A stretch of DNA of 64,000 nucleotides from Acidovorax sp. SUPP3334 (lineage in GTDB: Bacteria > Pseudomonadota > Gammaproteobacteria > Burkholderiales > Burkholderiaceae_C): the NCBI RefSeq assembly GCF_030159055.1, contig NZ_BQXQ01000008.1, forward strand, positions 1 through 64,000, in the 5' to 3' direction. This document shows, piece by piece, positions 20,558 to 29,918 of this stretch (its first letter is position 1; every line of letters begins with the position of its first letter). The notes below the pieces were generated by a model that did no database searches, had not been told where the DNA came from, and saw nothing but the letters and a program-made list of their open reading frames with translations. A program made the position numbers and the translations under genes.

Positions 20558-21649
20558 TCAGGTGGTCTTGCTGACGGAAATGGTGGGGAATTTGGACGAG
20601 AAATCCTTGGCCTGTTGGGCCACCTTCACCGCGATGTCGCGCGCCATCTTCTTGTAGATGCGGGCCACGTCGCCCTCGGGGTCGGCCACCACGGTAGGGG
20701 CGCCGTTGTCGGCCTGCAGCCGGATCTGCATGTCCAGCGGCAGCCCGCCCAGGTAATCCATGCCGTATTCGGCGGCCATGCGCTGGCCGCCGCCTTCGCC
20801 GAAGATGTGCTCGGCGTGGCCGCACTGGCTGCAAACGTGCACCGCCATGTTCTCGACGATGCCCAGGATGGGCACGCCCACCTTCTCGAACATCTTGATG
20901 CCCTTCCTGGCGTCCAGCAGGGCGATGTCCTGCGGGGTGGTGACGATCACCGCACCGGTCATGGGCACGCGCTGGCTCAGGGTCAGCTGGATGTCGCCGG
21001 TGCCGGGCGGCATGTCCACGATGAGGTAATCAAGGTCCTGCCAGTTGGTCTGGCGCAGCAGCTGCTCCAGCGCCTGCGTGGCCATGGGGCCGCGCCAGAT
21101 CATGGCCTGGTCGGCATCGACCAGGAAGCCGATCGACATCACCTGCACGCCATGGTTGCGCAGGGGTTCCATGGTCTTGCCGTCGGCGCTCTCGGGCTTG
21201 CCGGCAATGCCCAGCATCATGGGCTGGCTGGGGCCGTAGATGTCGGCATCCAGCACGCCCACGCTGGCGCCTTCGGCAGCCAGGGCCAGGGCCAGGTTGG
21301 CGGCCGTGGTGCTCTTGCCCACGCCGCCCTTGCCCGACGCCACGGCGATGATGTTCTTGACCTGCGGCAGCAGCGGCACCCCGCGCTGCACCGCATGGGC
21401 GACGACCTGGCTGGTGATGCGAACGGTGACCTGCTCCACCCCGGGCACGGTCCGGGCCGCTGCGATGCACTGGCGCTCCAGCTCGGGCACCAGGCTCTTG
21501 GCGGGGTAGCCCAGTTCCACGTCGAAGGCGACATCGCCGCCCGTGACGCGCACGTTGCGCACCGCGCGCGCGCTGACGAAATCCTTGCCCGTGTGCGGAT
21601 CGCTTACGCTTGCGAGCGCCGCCAAAAGCGCCTGTTCTGTGACTGCCAT
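20558..21649 (-). CDS. apbC: ApbC/Mrp-type iron-sulfur cluster carrier ATPase
   Basis: A 363-residue protein. Residues 1-~90 are a MIP18/DUF59-like domain (LLAALASVSDPHTGKDFV, VEQVTVRI). The P-loop ATPase domain follows, with the deviant Walker A ASGKGGVGKSTTAANLALAL, DADIYGPSQPMMLG, LDYLIVDMPPGTGD and the CxxC (CSQCGH) that holds a bridging Fe-S cluster. Members accept and deliver Fe-S clusters as homodimers. It is divergent from the nuclease-like gene and downstream of nothing obviously co-regulated. Confidence 0.93.
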   Translation of the reverse strand: MAVTEQALLAALASVSDPHTGKDFVSARAVRNVRVTGGDVAFDVELGYPAKSLVPELERQCIAAARTVPGVEQVTVRITSQVVAHAVQRGVPLLPQVKNIIAVASGKGGVGKSTTAANLALALAAEGASVGVLDADIYGPSQPMMLGIAGKPESADGKTMEPLRNHGVQVMSIGFLVDADQAMIWRGPMATQALEQLLRQTNWQDLDYLIVDMPPGTGDIQLTLSQRVPMTGAVIVTTPQDIALLDARKGIKMFEKVGVPILGIVENMAVHVCSQCGHAEHIFGEGGGQRMAAEYGMDYLGGLPLDMQIRLQADNGAPTVVADPEGDVARIYKKMARDIAVKVAQQAKDFSSKFPTISVSKTT

Positions 21650-21784
21650 GCCAATAACTCCTTAGGGGGCCGGTAGTCTATTCCCTGATCCGCCAACCCC
21701 GCAGGGGCGGGGACAATGCGCAGGTCTCGCGCGGCTCGGCCGTACGCACGCACGCAATCAACCCGCTTCAGCACAAGGATCCCC

Positions 21785-22372
21785 GTGAAATTCAAGATGG
21801 CCCCCAACTCCCTGTTCGCGATCCTGCTGCGCTCGCCGTGGTGGGTCAGCTGGTCGGTGGCCGGGTTGATCGCGCTGGCGTGCGGAGCCCTGTTGCCCTC
21901 GCACATCGCCCCCTACGCCGCAGTGGGCGCAATGCCGATCTTCGGCGTGGGCTGCCTGGCTGCATGGCGCCAGTGGCGCGCGCCCAGCAGCGCGCGGGTG
22001 CAGGCCGTGCTCGCCCAGGCGGCCGACATGCCCTGGCGCACCTTCGCCGACGCGCTGGAGCGCGCCTGGCAGGCCGAGGGCTACGCCGTGCGCCGGCTGA
22101 CCGGCCTGCAGGCCGATCTCTGCCTGGAAAAGGCCGGGCAGGTGACGCTGGTCAGCGCCCGCCGCTGGAAGGCCGCCACGCATGGCGTGGAGCCGCTGCG
22201 CGACCTGCACACCGCCGCCCAGGCCCAGGACGCCCACGGCAGCGCATACATCGCGCTGCAAGGGACCGTGAGCGACAACGCCCGCAGCTACGCCCGCGAG
22301 CATGGCATCGCGCTGATCGAGGCCGACGCCCTGGCCGCCCTGCTGCTGAAGGCGCCGCCGCCCGGCGCCTGA
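21785..22372 (+). CDS. Membrane-anchored restriction-endonuclease-like protein
   Basis: A 195-residue protein beginning at GTG 21785, which has AAGGA six bases upstream; an ATG lies at 21797. Two hydrophobic helices occupy ~15-60 (VSWSVAGLIALACGALLP, APYAAVGAMPIFGVGCLAAW). The soluble part (~85-190) matches the Mrr-like PD-(D/E)xK nuclease fold in small membrane proteins: WRTFADALERAWQAEGYAVRRL, ADLCLEKAGQVTLVSARRWKA, AYIALQGTVSDNARSYAREHGIALIEADAL. The canonical QxK of Mrr is not obvious; RRWKA occupies that place. Function is unknown. Confidence 0.7.
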   Translation: MKFKMAPNSLFAILLRSPWWVSWSVAGLIALACGALLPSHIAPYAAVGAMPIFGVGCLAAWRQWRAPSSARVQAVLAQAADMPWRTFADALERAWQAEGYAVRRLTGLQADLCLEKAGQVTLVSARRWKAATHGVEPLRDLHTAAQAQDAHGSAYIALQGTVSDNARSYAREHGIALIEADALAALLLKAPPPGA

Positions 22373-22400
22373 GCCCGCACCTACGACAAGGAGGCCCGCC

Positions 22401-23663
22401 ATGCCGCCGTTTTCCGCCGCGCCGCCGCCGCCCGTTGCCCCCGCATCGCCCCGCCCCATCGGCCTGGTGCTGACCGGCGGCGGGGCCCGCGCGGCCTATC
22501 AGGTGGGCGTGCTGGAGGCGATCTCCGACCTGCGCATGGCCTGTGGCGCGGGCCGCGAGCCCAACCCGTTTCCGATCATCACCGGCACCTCGGCCGGGGC
22601 GATCAACGCGGCCGCCCTGGCTTGCGGTGCGGACCATTTCGACCGGGCCGTGCGCCGCATCGCCCGCGTGTGGCGCAACTTCCACGCGCACCAGGTCTAT
22701 CGCGCCGATTCGCTGAGCGTGATGCGCAGCGGCGCGGGCTGGCTCACGCTGATGTCGCTGGGCTGGCTGCTCGCGCGCTGGCGGCGCATGCGGCCGCGCT
22801 CGCTGCTGGACAACTCGCCCCTGACCGGCCTGCTCACGCAACTGGTGCCGCTGGTGCGGCTGCCCAAGCTGATCCGCCAGGGGCATCTGCAGGCCCTGGC
22901 CATCACCGCATCGAGCTACAGCTCGGGCGAGCACGTCACCTTCTTCGAGGCCGCGCAGGCGCAGCAGCCGTGGGTGCGGTCGCAGCGCAAGGCCACGCGC
23001 GACCGCATCACGCACGAGCACCTGCTGGCATCGTCGGCAATCCCCTTCGTCTTTCCCGCCACGGCCCTTGGCATCGACGGCCACACCGAATACTTCGGCG
23101 ATGGTTCGATGCGGCAGTCCGCCCCCATCGCACCGGCCATCCACCTGGGGGCCGAACGCATTCTGGTGGTGGGCGCGGGCCGCATGCACGAGCCGGCGGG
23201 CGAGGCGCAGCACAGCGATTCGCCCGCCTACCCGTCGCTCGCGCAGATCGCCGGGCACACGCTGTCCAACATCTTCCTGGATGCGCTGTCGGTCGATGTG
23301 GAGCGCGCCCAGCGGATCAACCAGACGCTCGCGCTGATCCCGCCCGAGGTGCGCGCCCACAGCGCGCTGCGCCCGCTGGAGCTGCTGGTGATCGCCCCCT
23401 CGCAGCGGCTGGACGCGGTGGCCGCCCGCTACGTGGGCGAGCTGCCCCGGCCCATCCGCACGCTGCTGGGCGGTCTGGGCGTGACCTCCAACATGAAGGA
23501 CGTGCGCGGCGCCGCGCTGGCCAGCTACCTGCTGTTCGAAGCCGGGTACACGCGCGAACTGATGGCCCTCGGCCGCGCGGACGCCCTGGCGCGCCGCAGC
23601 GAGATCTGCCGCTTCTTCGGCTGGTCCGATGCGGGCAACGCAGTGCGGGCGCCTGCCGATTGA
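22401..23663 (+). CDS. Patatin-like phospholipase
   Basis: A 420-residue protein with the three patatin landmarks: the oxyanion glycine loop LTGGGARAAYQVGVL (~25-40), the nucleophile motif GTSAGA (~61) and the catalytic aspartate in FGDGSMRQ (~235). No signal peptide is present, so it is probably cytoplasmic or membrane-peripheral. The Pro/Ala-rich start is ordinary. The C-terminal ~150 residues (ALSVDVERAQRINQTLALIP ... LELLVIAPSQRLD) match the bacterial patatin group with a DUF3336-like flavour. Likely activity is hydrolysis of acyl esters of phospholipids. It follows the nuclease-like gene by 28 bases on the same strand and may be co-transcribed. Confidence 0.88.
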   Translation: MPPFSAAPPPPVAPASPRPIGLVLTGGGARAAYQVGVLEAISDLRMACGAGREPNPFPIITGTSAGAINAAALACGADHFDRAVRRIARVWRNFHAHQVYRADSLSVMRSGAGWLTLMSLGWLLARWRRMRPRSLLDNSPLTGLLTQLVPLVRLPKLIRQGHLQALAITASSYSSGEHVTFFEAAQAQQPWVRSQRKATRDRITHEHLLASSAIPFVFPATALGIDGHTEYFGDGSMRQSAPIAPAIHLGAERILVVGAGRMHEPAGEAQHSDSPAYPSLAQIAGHTLSNIFLDALSVDVERAQRINQTLALIPPEVRAHSALRPLELLVIAPSQRLDAVAARYVGELPRPIRTLLGGLGVTSNMKDVRGAALASYLLFEAGYTRELMALGRADALARRSEICRFFGWSDAGNAVRAPAD

Positions 23664-23824
23664 TCCGCAAGGCGCGGTGTGCGGGACGGCGCACGGCCCT
23701 CTGACGCGCCAGACCCGCACGCAACGCACCACACCGCATGGCAGGGCGGCACGGGCCGGGGCGAGCGCCTAAAATCCGCAGCTTGTCCGCGTTTTTCGCG
23801 GCCCACCCCGAACGCCCGCACCCG

Positions 23825-25894
23825 ATGACCGCACGCAAGATCTTCGTCACCACCGCCCTGCCATATGCCAACGGCAACTTCCACATCGGCCACATCATGG
23901 AATACATCCAGGCCGACATCTGGGTGCGGTATCAAAGAATGCAGGGCGCCCAGGTGAACTTCGTGGGCGCGGACGACGCCCACGGCGCGCCGATCATGAT
24001 CGCGGCCGAGAAGGCCGGCAAGACGCCCCAGCAGTTCGTGGCCGACATCGCCGCGGGCCGCAAGCCCTACCTGGACGGCTTTCACATCGCGTTCGACAAC
24101 TGGCACAACACCGATGCGCCGGAAAACCACGCGCTCGCCCAGCAGATCTACCGCGACCTCAAGGCCAACGGCCTCATCGAAACGCGCACCATCGAGCAGT
24201 TCTTCGACCCTGAGAAGAACATGTTCCTGCCCGACCGCTTCATCAAGGGCGAATGCCCCCGGTGCCATGCCAAGGACCAGTACGGCGACAACTGCGAGAA
24301 CTGCGGCGCCGTCTATGCGCCCACCGACCTCATCAACCCCTTCTCGGCGCTGTCGGGCGCCAAGCCGGTGCTGAAAAGCTCGGAGCACTTCTTCTTCAAG
24401 CTCTCCGACCCGCGCTGCGTGGAGTTCCTGCAGGACTGGACGCAGAACGGCGTGCACGTGCAGCCCGAGGTGGCCAACAAGGTCAAGGAATGGTTCACCG
24501 TGCGAACCAACCCGGACGGCAGCACCAGCGAAGGCCTGGGCGACTGGGACATCAGCCGCGACGCGCCCTACTTCGGCATCGAGATCCCCGATGCGCCCGG
24601 CAAGTATTTCTACGTGTGGCTCGATGCGCCCGTGGGCTACCTCGCCTCGCTCAAGAACCTGCTGGAAAAGCGCGGCGAAGACTACGAGGCCTACATGGCC
24701 GATCCGCTGCTTGAGCAGTACCACTTCATCGGCAAGGACATCGTCACCTTCCACACCCTGTTCTGGCCCGCCATGCTGAAGTTCAGCGGCCGCAAGACGC
24801 CGGACAAGATCTGCGTGCACGGCTTTCTCACCGTGAACAACGGCGAGAAGATGAGCAAGAGCCGCGGCACGGGCCTGGACCCCCTCAAGTACCTGGGCCT
24901 GTCCATGAACCCCGAGTGGCTGCGCTACTACATCGCCGCCAAGCTCAATGGCCGCAATGAAGACATCGACTTCAATCCCGAAGATTTCATGGCCCGGGTC
25001 AACAGCGACTTGATCGGCAAGTTCATCAACATCGCCTCGCGCGCGGCCGGCTTCATCGCCAAGCGCTTCGGCGGCCAGTTGGGCGCCATGAGCGGCGACG
25101 GCCAAACCCTGCTGTCCACGCTGTCGGGCCAGGCCGGCACCATCTCCGAAGCGCTGGAAAAACGCGACACCGCACGCGCCCTGCGCGAAGTCATGCTGCT
25201 GGCCGACCGCGTGAACGAATACGTGGACGCCAACAAGCCCTGGGAACTGGCCAAGCAGGAAGGCATGGACGCACGCCTGCAAGACGTGTGCACGACCTGC
25301 ATCGAATCCTTCCGCCTGCTGACCATCTACCTCAAGCCCGTCTTGCCGGCGCTGGCGGCCCAGGTCGAAGCCTTCTTGAACGTGCCGCCGCTCACCTCGG
25401 CCGACGCACGGACCCTGCTGGGCGCAGGCCACGCCATCGGTGCGTACCAGCACCTGATGCAGCGCGTGGATGTGAAGCAGCTCGACGCCCTGTTCGAGCC
25501 GCCTGCCACCCCAGCGCCCGAAAAGACCGTGCCCGGCGGCGAAGAGATCGCGCCCACCATCACCATCGACGACTTCGCCAAGATCGACCTGCGCATCGCG
25601 CAGATCGTGAACTGCGAGCCGGTCGAAGGCTCGACCAAGCTGCTGCGCCTGACGCTCGACGTGGGCGAAGGCAGCCACCGCAACGTGTTCAGCGGCATCG
25701 CCAGCGCCTACCAGCCCGCGGATCTGATCGGCAAGCTCACCGTCATGGTGGCCAACCTCGCCCCGCGCAAGATGAAGTTCGGCATCAGCGAAGGCATGGT
25801 GCTGGCCGCCAGCCACGGCGATGAAAAGGCCCATCCGGGCATCCATGTGCTGGAGCCTTGGCCGGGCGCGACGCCTGGCATGCGCGTGCGCTGA
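23825..25894 (+). CDS. metG: Methionyl-tRNA synthetase
   Basis: A 689-residue class I synthetase that charges tRNA-Met. [17 protein letters not shown] carries the HIGH signature and [10 protein letters not shown] the KMSKS loop. The connective domain has a zinc knuckle ([19 protein letters not shown]). The anticodon-binding helical domain follows, and the C-terminal ~110 residues ([17 protein letters not shown]...[11 protein letters not shown]...[14 protein letters not shown]) are the tRNA-binding OB fold that also dimerises the enzyme. ATG 23825 begins [17 protein letters not shown], the expected N-terminus. Confidence 0.97.
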   Translation: MTARKIFVTTALPYANGNFHIGHIMEYIQADIWVRYQRMQGAQVNFVGADDAHGAPIMIAAEKAGKTPQQFVADIAAGRKPYLDGFHIAFDNWHNTDAPENHALAQQIYRDLKANGLIETRTIEQFFDPEKNMFLPDRFIKGECPRCHAKDQYGDNCENCGAVYAPTDLINPFSALSGAKPVLKSSEHFFFKLSDPRCVEFLQDWTQNGVHVQPEVANKVKEWFTVRTNPDGSTSEGLGDWDISRDAPYFGIEIPDAPGKYFYVWLDAPVGYLASLKNLLEKRGEDYEAYMADPLLEQYHFIGKDIVTFHTLFWPAMLKFSGRKTPDKICVHGFLTVNNGEKMSKSRGTGLDPLKYLGLSMNPEWLRYYIAAKLNGRNEDIDFNPEDFMARVNSDLIGKFINIASRAAGFIAKRFGGQLGAMSGDGQTLLSTLSGQAGTISEALEKRDTARALREVMLLADRVNEYVDANKPWELAKQEGMDARLQDVCTTCIESFRLLTIYLKPVLPALAAQVEAFLNVPPLTSADARTLLGAGHAIGAYQHLMQRVDVKQLDALFEPPATPAPEKTVPGGEEIAPTITIDDFAKIDLRIAQIVNCEPVEGSTKLLRLTLDVGEGSHRNVFSGIASAYQPADLIGKLTVMVANLAPRKMKFGISEGMVLAASHGDEKAHPGIHVLEPWPGATPGMRVR

Positions 25895-26071
25895 CTAGCT
25901 GCTTGTTGAGAAGCGTACGTAACGCGACAGACCTTCTTTTCAAAAGGCTACCGCACCAAGCCACTGGCCCCTACAGTTATTGCTAGGTCATATCCATTAA
26001 ATGGGCTGAAGCAAGAACTGCTATGCATTAGCGAATTCACTATGAATACAACCAACAAAGGAAGGTGATAT

Positions 26072-26809
26072 ATGACAACGCGAAATACAGCTAAAACCGG
26101 TTTCGAGAAATGGCAGGACGGAATCAACAAAGCAGTAGGCGACTCCAAATGGAATTCGCTGGATTGCGAAATTCAAATCGCCACCAACGAATACAATCGC
26201 CATTTGTCCAGCACAACTGGGTACATAGCACTGGATTGGCAGTTAATCAAGGCCATGGTCTGGGTGGAAACTGGCGCAGAAAGTCCGAAATGGACATCAA
26301 ATCCAATGCAAATCGGAAATCCTGGCGATCCAGGACTTCAATCTCTTCTTTCAAGTAAAGAAGGAGGTGACTTAATCATCCCACCGGCCTGGAGGAATTT
26401 ATTGACGGCTGGCACAGCAACTACCCTGCCATCACATAATATTCGCGCAGGAATTGGCTATTTATTAATGCGCTTAGCAAACTATTCAATCAAAAGCGTT
26501 TTAGATGCAGACCAAGCCATCTATGAAGTGACAGTAAAACCTGGGGATAGCATCGCCAAAATTGCCAACGAGAGGAGTAGCACAGTTGAAATAATAAAAA
26601 AACTCAATCCTGCGGCACACATACTGAAGACCGGACAATTACTTAAATATCAAAAAGCAAAATTGAAAAAAGTTATAACAGGCTGGGCAATGATTACATC
26701 ATCAAGCGTAGCGTCAAAATATAACGTAGGAGATTCGATGTACGCAAGAAAACTTGACTATTGCTTAATTCTTATTCGAAGTGGCAAGACAACAACATGC
26801 ACGCAGTAA
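26072..26809 (+). CDS. SLT-fold lysozyme/transglycosylase with LysM domain; candidate antibacterial effector
   Basis: A 245-residue protein without a signal peptide, in visibly AT-rich DNA unlike its neighbours. Residues ~50-140 contain the three soluble-lytic-transglycosylase motifs in order: catalytic Glu66 in AMVWVETGAE, NPMQIGNPGD (77-86) and NIRAGIGYLLMRLANYS (123-139). A LysM peptidoglycan-binding domain spans ~151-195 (YEVTVKPGDSIAKIANERSS, IIKKLNPAAHILKTGQLL). The tail has YNVGDSMYARKLDYCLILI. A strong site, AAGGAAGGTGA, precedes the ATG. Lack of export signal plus a downstream overlapping gene for an exported protein resembles type VI secretion effector/immunity pairs. No secretion genes or phage genes are in the window. 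A phage-derived lysozyme is the alternative. Confidence 0.75.
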   Translation: MTTRNTAKTGFEKWQDGINKAVGDSKWNSLDCEIQIATNEYNRHLSSTTGYIALDWQLIKAMVWVETGAESPKWTSNPMQIGNPGDPGLQSLLSSKEGGDLIIPPAWRNLLTAGTATTLPSHNIRAGIGYLLMRLANYSIKSVLDADQAIYEVTVKPGDSIAKIANERSSTVEIIKKLNPAAHILKTGQLLKYQKAKLKKVITGWAMITSSSVASKYNVGDSMYARKLDYCLILIRSGKTTTCTQ

Positions 26810-27222
26810 TAAATTCAGTGTTGGCCGCCGCTATCGGCATTAGCTCAAGCACTGCGGCAGCATCGGAAAAGCTCTTTACCGGCGTCTTCGACGGTACTGG
26901 CAGGGCCTGTTCCGGCGCATTGCAGGTACGTGCGAAAACGATCGAATGGCGTTCAGCGTTCAGTACCTGCAAGCCGACGCCATACGAGATACTGGAAAAG
27001 AACGCTGAGGATGGCCCGAAGCGAATCGTCTTTCGTCTGAAAAAACGCAGCAGCCAATGCCTCTACCCAGTGATCGAAGTGACACAGGCCAGCGACTACC
27101 GCTGGAACGTGACGGGTTACCAATCTCTGGAGGGGTTCCAGAAGAAAGAGGCACCTGACTGGAGCAACTCTCCGCTACCGGAGAGGCAAACCCTGTCTTG
27201 TCCGATGACCGGGCCCAACTGA
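26797..27222 (+). CDS. Exported four-cysteine protein; candidate immunity protein
   Basis: A 141-residue protein whose ATG lies 13 bases inside the end of the LysM gene, in a different frame. Residues 1-~22 are a signal peptide (INSVLAAAIGISSSTAAA). The mature part is small, with cysteines at 38, 58, 88 and 135 that could form two disulfides in the periplasm (GRACSGAL, FSTCKP, SSQCLYPVIEV, LSCPMTG). I recognise no family. Position, overlap and periplasmic location match an inhibitor protecting the cell from the upstream peptidoglycan hydrolase. That role is inference. Base composition is intermediate between the AT-rich LysM gene and the GC-rich flank. Confidence 0.65.
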   Translation: MHAVINSVLAAAIGISSSTAAASEKLFTGVFDGTGRACSGALQVRAKTIEWRSAFSTCKPTPYEILEKNAEDGPKRIVFRLKKRSSQCLYPVIEVTQASDYRWNVTGYQSLEGFQKKEAPDWSNSPLPERQTLSCPMTGPN

Positions 27223-27265
27223 CGAGCGCAAACGGGCTCACGAACTCTAGCTTTATCAGTGGCGC

Positions 27266-27946
27266 TCAATGCCCCACATACCGCCCCGGCCGATGGCTGA
27301 TCCATAAAAAACCACTCATGACCAGCACCGCCAGGACCGAATAGGCCACCCGGTCCGGCGGCACCACGAACAGCGCCAGCAGCACCACCACGCAGTCGAT
27401 GGCCATCTGCACCTTGCCGGCGCGCACCCCGCGGCTTTGCTGCAGATACAGCGACAGGATGGTCGCCCCGCCCAGGCTGGATTTGTGGCGGGCGAGGAAC
27501 AGGCAGCCGGTGCCCAGCAGCAGCCCGCCCAGCACGGCGGCGAAGAGCGGGTTGAGGTAGTCCACGTGCATGACGTGCGGAAACAGCTCGGTCAGCACCG
27601 ACAGCAGCGCCACCGAAAGGAACGTCTTGATGGTGAACTCGCGCCCCATGCGCGTCCAGGCGAACCAGTAGAACGGCAGGTTGATGGCAAAGAACAGCTT
27701 GCCGAAGGAGATGTCGGTCACGTAGTGCAGCAAGAAGGCGATGCCCGCCGTGCTGCCGATGAGCAGCCCCGCCTGCCCGAACAGCATGAGCGCCATGGCC
27801 ACGAACAATGTGCCGGCAAAGAGTGCCTGCACGTCTTCGTAGTGGCCGTGGCGCAGCGACTCCATGGGGTAGAGCGGCGCTGACGCCGGCGGCGGCGGCA
27901 CGGGCGGCGGCGCGGGTGCGGGAGATGGCGATGGTTGTTCAGGCAT
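27266..27946 (-). CDS. YitT-family membrane protein
   Basis: A 226-residue membrane protein; a GTG seven codons upstream (27967) is an alternative start. After a Pro-rich cytoplasmic start come about five or six helices: LFAGTLFVAMALMLFGQAGLLIGSTAGIAFLLHY, LFFAINLPFYWFAW, FLSVALLSVLTELF, FAAVLGGLLLGTGCLFLARHKSSLGGATIL and a C-terminal AYSVLAVLVMSGFLW. GxxIGSTAGIAFLL and SSLGGATIL are typical of the YitT/DUF161 transporters-of-unknown-substrate. The C-terminal DUF2179 domain of longer YitT proteins is absent. Confidence 0.8.
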   Translation of the reverse strand: MPEQPSPSPAPAPPPVPPPPASAPLYPMESLRHGHYEDVQALFAGTLFVAMALMLFGQAGLLIGSTAGIAFLLHYVTDISFGKLFFAINLPFYWFAWTRMGREFTIKTFLSVALLSVLTELFPHVMHVDYLNPLFAAVLGGLLLGTGCLFLARHKSSLGGATILSLYLQQSRGVRAGKVQMAIDCVVVLLALFVVPPDRVAYSVLAVLVMSGFLWISHRPGRYVGH

Positions 27947-28058
27947 GGCGGGGCGGATGGGTGTCACAGGCTACTCCAACACCGCAAGGCCATGCAAACA
28001 ACGCGCCAGCGGCATTCCGGCGCCCCGCCCGGCGCCTGCGGGGCGGCGCGGGGTATGG

Positions 28059-28586
28059 CTAGCGGCCGTCGCGGATCTCGACCGCGCTGCCGCTGCGCAG
28101 CACCCGGCCTTGGCCGTCGAAGTACACGGTGAAGACCATGGGCTGGTTGCCGCCGTCGTTCCAGCGCCAGTCCCAGGCGGTTTCGCCCTTGCGTTCGTAC
28201 GTGACGGCCTTCATGGGTTTGCCCAGGCGGCGGCGCACGTCTTCCATGGCCATGCCGGGCACGATCTGCTCGAAGTTGTGCGGCGCCAGCACCTGGCGCA
28301 GCGAACTCATGCGGCCGTCCGGGCCGATGGTGATCATGTAGTTCTGGTGGCCGGCTGGCTGGCGGTTGTATTCGAAGGTGCGGGCGCCGCCGGGCTCGTC
28401 CCACACGCGCTCGGGCTCGCCGAAGCGCGAGCGCACGTCGGCCTCGGTCGAGCTGCCCTCCTCCAGTTCGCTGATGCGTTGGGGGTCGCACCCGGCCAGC
28501 AGGGCCGCCATGGTGCCGAGCGCGCAGGCGAGGCCAGTGGCGCGCAGCGCCCGGACCACGGGGGCGCTCCATCGGGGGGTGTTCAT
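28059..28586 (-). CDS. BamE/SmpA-like outer-membrane lipoprotein
   Basis: A 175-residue lipoprotein. The signal ends MAALLAGC-DPQ, so Cys28 is the lipid anchor. The mature part has two BamE-like units: ISELEEGSSTEADVRSRFGEPERVWDEPGG and IVPGMAMEDVRRRLGKPMKAVTYE, each with the pattern G-(x)n-V/D-VR-R-GKP followed by strands (FTVYFDGQGRVLR). It is not the main BamE, which is shorter. A role in envelope assembly is likely only by family. The start at 28586 was chosen because the longer frame to 28706 would hide the lipoprotein signal. It is divergent from the DUF3460 gene. Confidence 0.8.
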   Translation of the reverse strand: MNTPRWSAPVVRALRATGLACALGTMAALLAGCDPQRISELEEGSSTEADVRSRFGEPERVWDEPGGARTFEYNRQPAGHQNYMITIGPDGRMSSLRQVLAPHNFEQIVPGMAMEDVRRRLGKPMKAVTYERKGETAWDWRWNDGGNQPMVFTVYFDGQGRVLRSGSAVEIRDGR

Positions 28587-28704
28587 CGAGGGCCTTTCCG
28601 AGGGGGATTCAGGGTTGGCACTGTAGCGTGCCGGGGGCGCGGCGCCGGGCACGGGCGCCGCCCGGTAAAATCGCCGCCTCCCTACAGCGACTGCACCCAC
28701 CGCC

Positions 28705-28908
28705 ATGTCTTTCTTTCGCCGCCCCGACTACCAGTCCGACACCACCCAGTTCATCAACCAGCTCAAGACCGAGAAGCCCGAGCTGGACGCGCAGCAGCAG
28801 GCCGGCCGCGCGCTGCTGTGGGACAAGCGGGTGGACCGCAGCATCTGGGGCGAATACGACGAGGCCAGCGTGCCGCAAAAGCCCTACGTTTACCAGACCC
28901 AAGGCTGA
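28705..28908 (+). CDS. DUF3460 family protein
   Basis: A 67-residue protein (MSFFRRPDYQSDTTQFINQL ... WDKRVDRSIWGEYDEASVP), cytoplasmic, no membrane segment. DUF3460 proteins are short, conserved in Burkholderiales and of unknown role. Here it sits just upstream of scpA, with repeat copy C between the two. Confidence 0.88.
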   Translation: MSFFRRPDYQSDTTQFINQLKTEKPELDAQQQAGRALLWDKRVDRSIWGEYDEASVPQKPYVYQTQG

Positions 28909-28917
28909 TTTTTCAGG

Positions 28918-28976
28918 CATCAAAATGCCCTCCAGCGCAATAGCAAATAGCGCTGGCAGCTATATTTTCAATAGCA
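28918..28976. repeat. Interspersed repeat copy C
   Basis: Plus-strand orientation, starting ten bases after the DUF3460 stop and ending four bases before the scpA ATG. It has left core GCCCTCCAGCGCAATA, an internal AGCGC...GCGCT pairing, and a right-hand hairpin GCTAT-N7-ATAGC with a 7-base loop. Its closeness to the scpA start suggests it could affect scpA translation. Confidence 0.8.
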
Positions 28977-28980
28977 ACCG

Positions 28981-29832
28981 ATGAACACCGCTGCGGACAC
29001 GGCACCCGCGCCCTCGCTGGCCGCCGAGGGGGCCTCCCCCCAGGTCGTGGATGCCGTGGCGCTGGCGCGCCTGTATGGCGAGCCGCTGTTCGCGCTGCCC
29101 ACCGACCTGTACATCCCGCCCGATGCGCTGGAGGTGTTCCTCGAAGCGTTCGAGGGGCCGCTCGATCTGCTGCTGTACCTGATCCGCAAGCAGAACTTCA
29201 ACATCCTGGACATCCCCATGGTGGGCGTCACGCGCCAATACCTGGTGTACGTGGACGAAATCCGCAGCCGCAACCTGGAGCTGGCGGCCGAGTATCTGCT
29301 GATGGCGGCCATGCTCATCGAGATCAAGTCGCGCATGCTGCTGCCGCCCAAGAAGCAGGAAGGCAGCGCCGAGCCCGAAGACCCGCGCGCCGAACTCGTG
29401 CGCCGCCTGCTCGAATACGAACAGATCAAGCTGGCTGCCGCCGGCCTGTCGCGCCTGCCGCAATACGGACGCGACTTCCTGCGGGCGCAGGTGCACATCG
29501 AGCAGAGCCTGCAGCCGCGCTTTCCCGACGTGCATGTGGCCGACCTGCAGGAGGCGTGGCGCGACATTCTGCGGCGCGCCAAGCTGGTGCAGCACCACCG
29601 AATCACCCGCGAGGAACTGAGCGTGCGCGAATACATGAGCGCGGTGCTCAAAACGCTGCAGGGCCGGCGCTTCGTACCGTTCGAAGAGTTGTTCGAGCCC
29701 GAAAAAGGCAGCACCGTGCTGGTGGTGACCTTCATCGCATTGCTGGAGCTTGCCAAGGAAACCCTGATCGAGATCACCCAGGCCGAGGCGTTCGCGCCCA
29801 TTTACGTGCGGCTGGCCTACACGCCGGTCTAG
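28981..29832 (+). CDS. scpA: Segregation and condensation protein A
   Basis: A 283-residue kleisin that bridges the two SMC heads with ScpB in chromosome condensation. Residues ~55-75 (FLEAFEGPLDLLLYLIRKQNFNILDIP) are the conserved N-terminal ScpA block. AAEYLLMAAMLIEIKSRMLLPP is the adjacent helix that binds the SMC coiled coil. The C-terminal winged-helix region ends FEPEKGSTVLVVTFIALLELAKE. No smc or scpB gene is in the window. An upstream N-terminal extension of ~45 residues is typical of this order. Confidence 0.93.
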   Translation: MNTAADTAPAPSLAAEGASPQVVDAVALARLYGEPLFALPTDLYIPPDALEVFLEAFEGPLDLLLYLIRKQNFNILDIPMVGVTRQYLVYVDEIRSRNLELAAEYLLMAAMLIEIKSRMLLPPKKQEGSAEPEDPRAELVRRLLEYEQIKLAAAGLSRLPQYGRDFLRAQVHIEQSLQPRFPDVHVADLQEAWRDILRRAKLVQHHRITREELSVREYMSAVLKTLQGRRFVPFEELFEPEKGSTVLVVTFIALLELAKETLIEITQAEAFAPIYVRLAYTPV

Positions 29833-29918
29833 CCGGCCTTTCTTCACCGCAGCGGCCGTGTGCCGCGGCCTTTCTGCCCACACGCGTCCATACGCCCGAA
29901 CCGTTCACGAGCCACACC

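Noticed and set aside
26072-27222. Prophage remnant with endolysin
   Set aside because: No integrase, holin, tail or att-like repeats are seen; the second gene is an exported four-cysteine protein, unlike Rz/Rz1 spanins. It cannot be fully ruled out.
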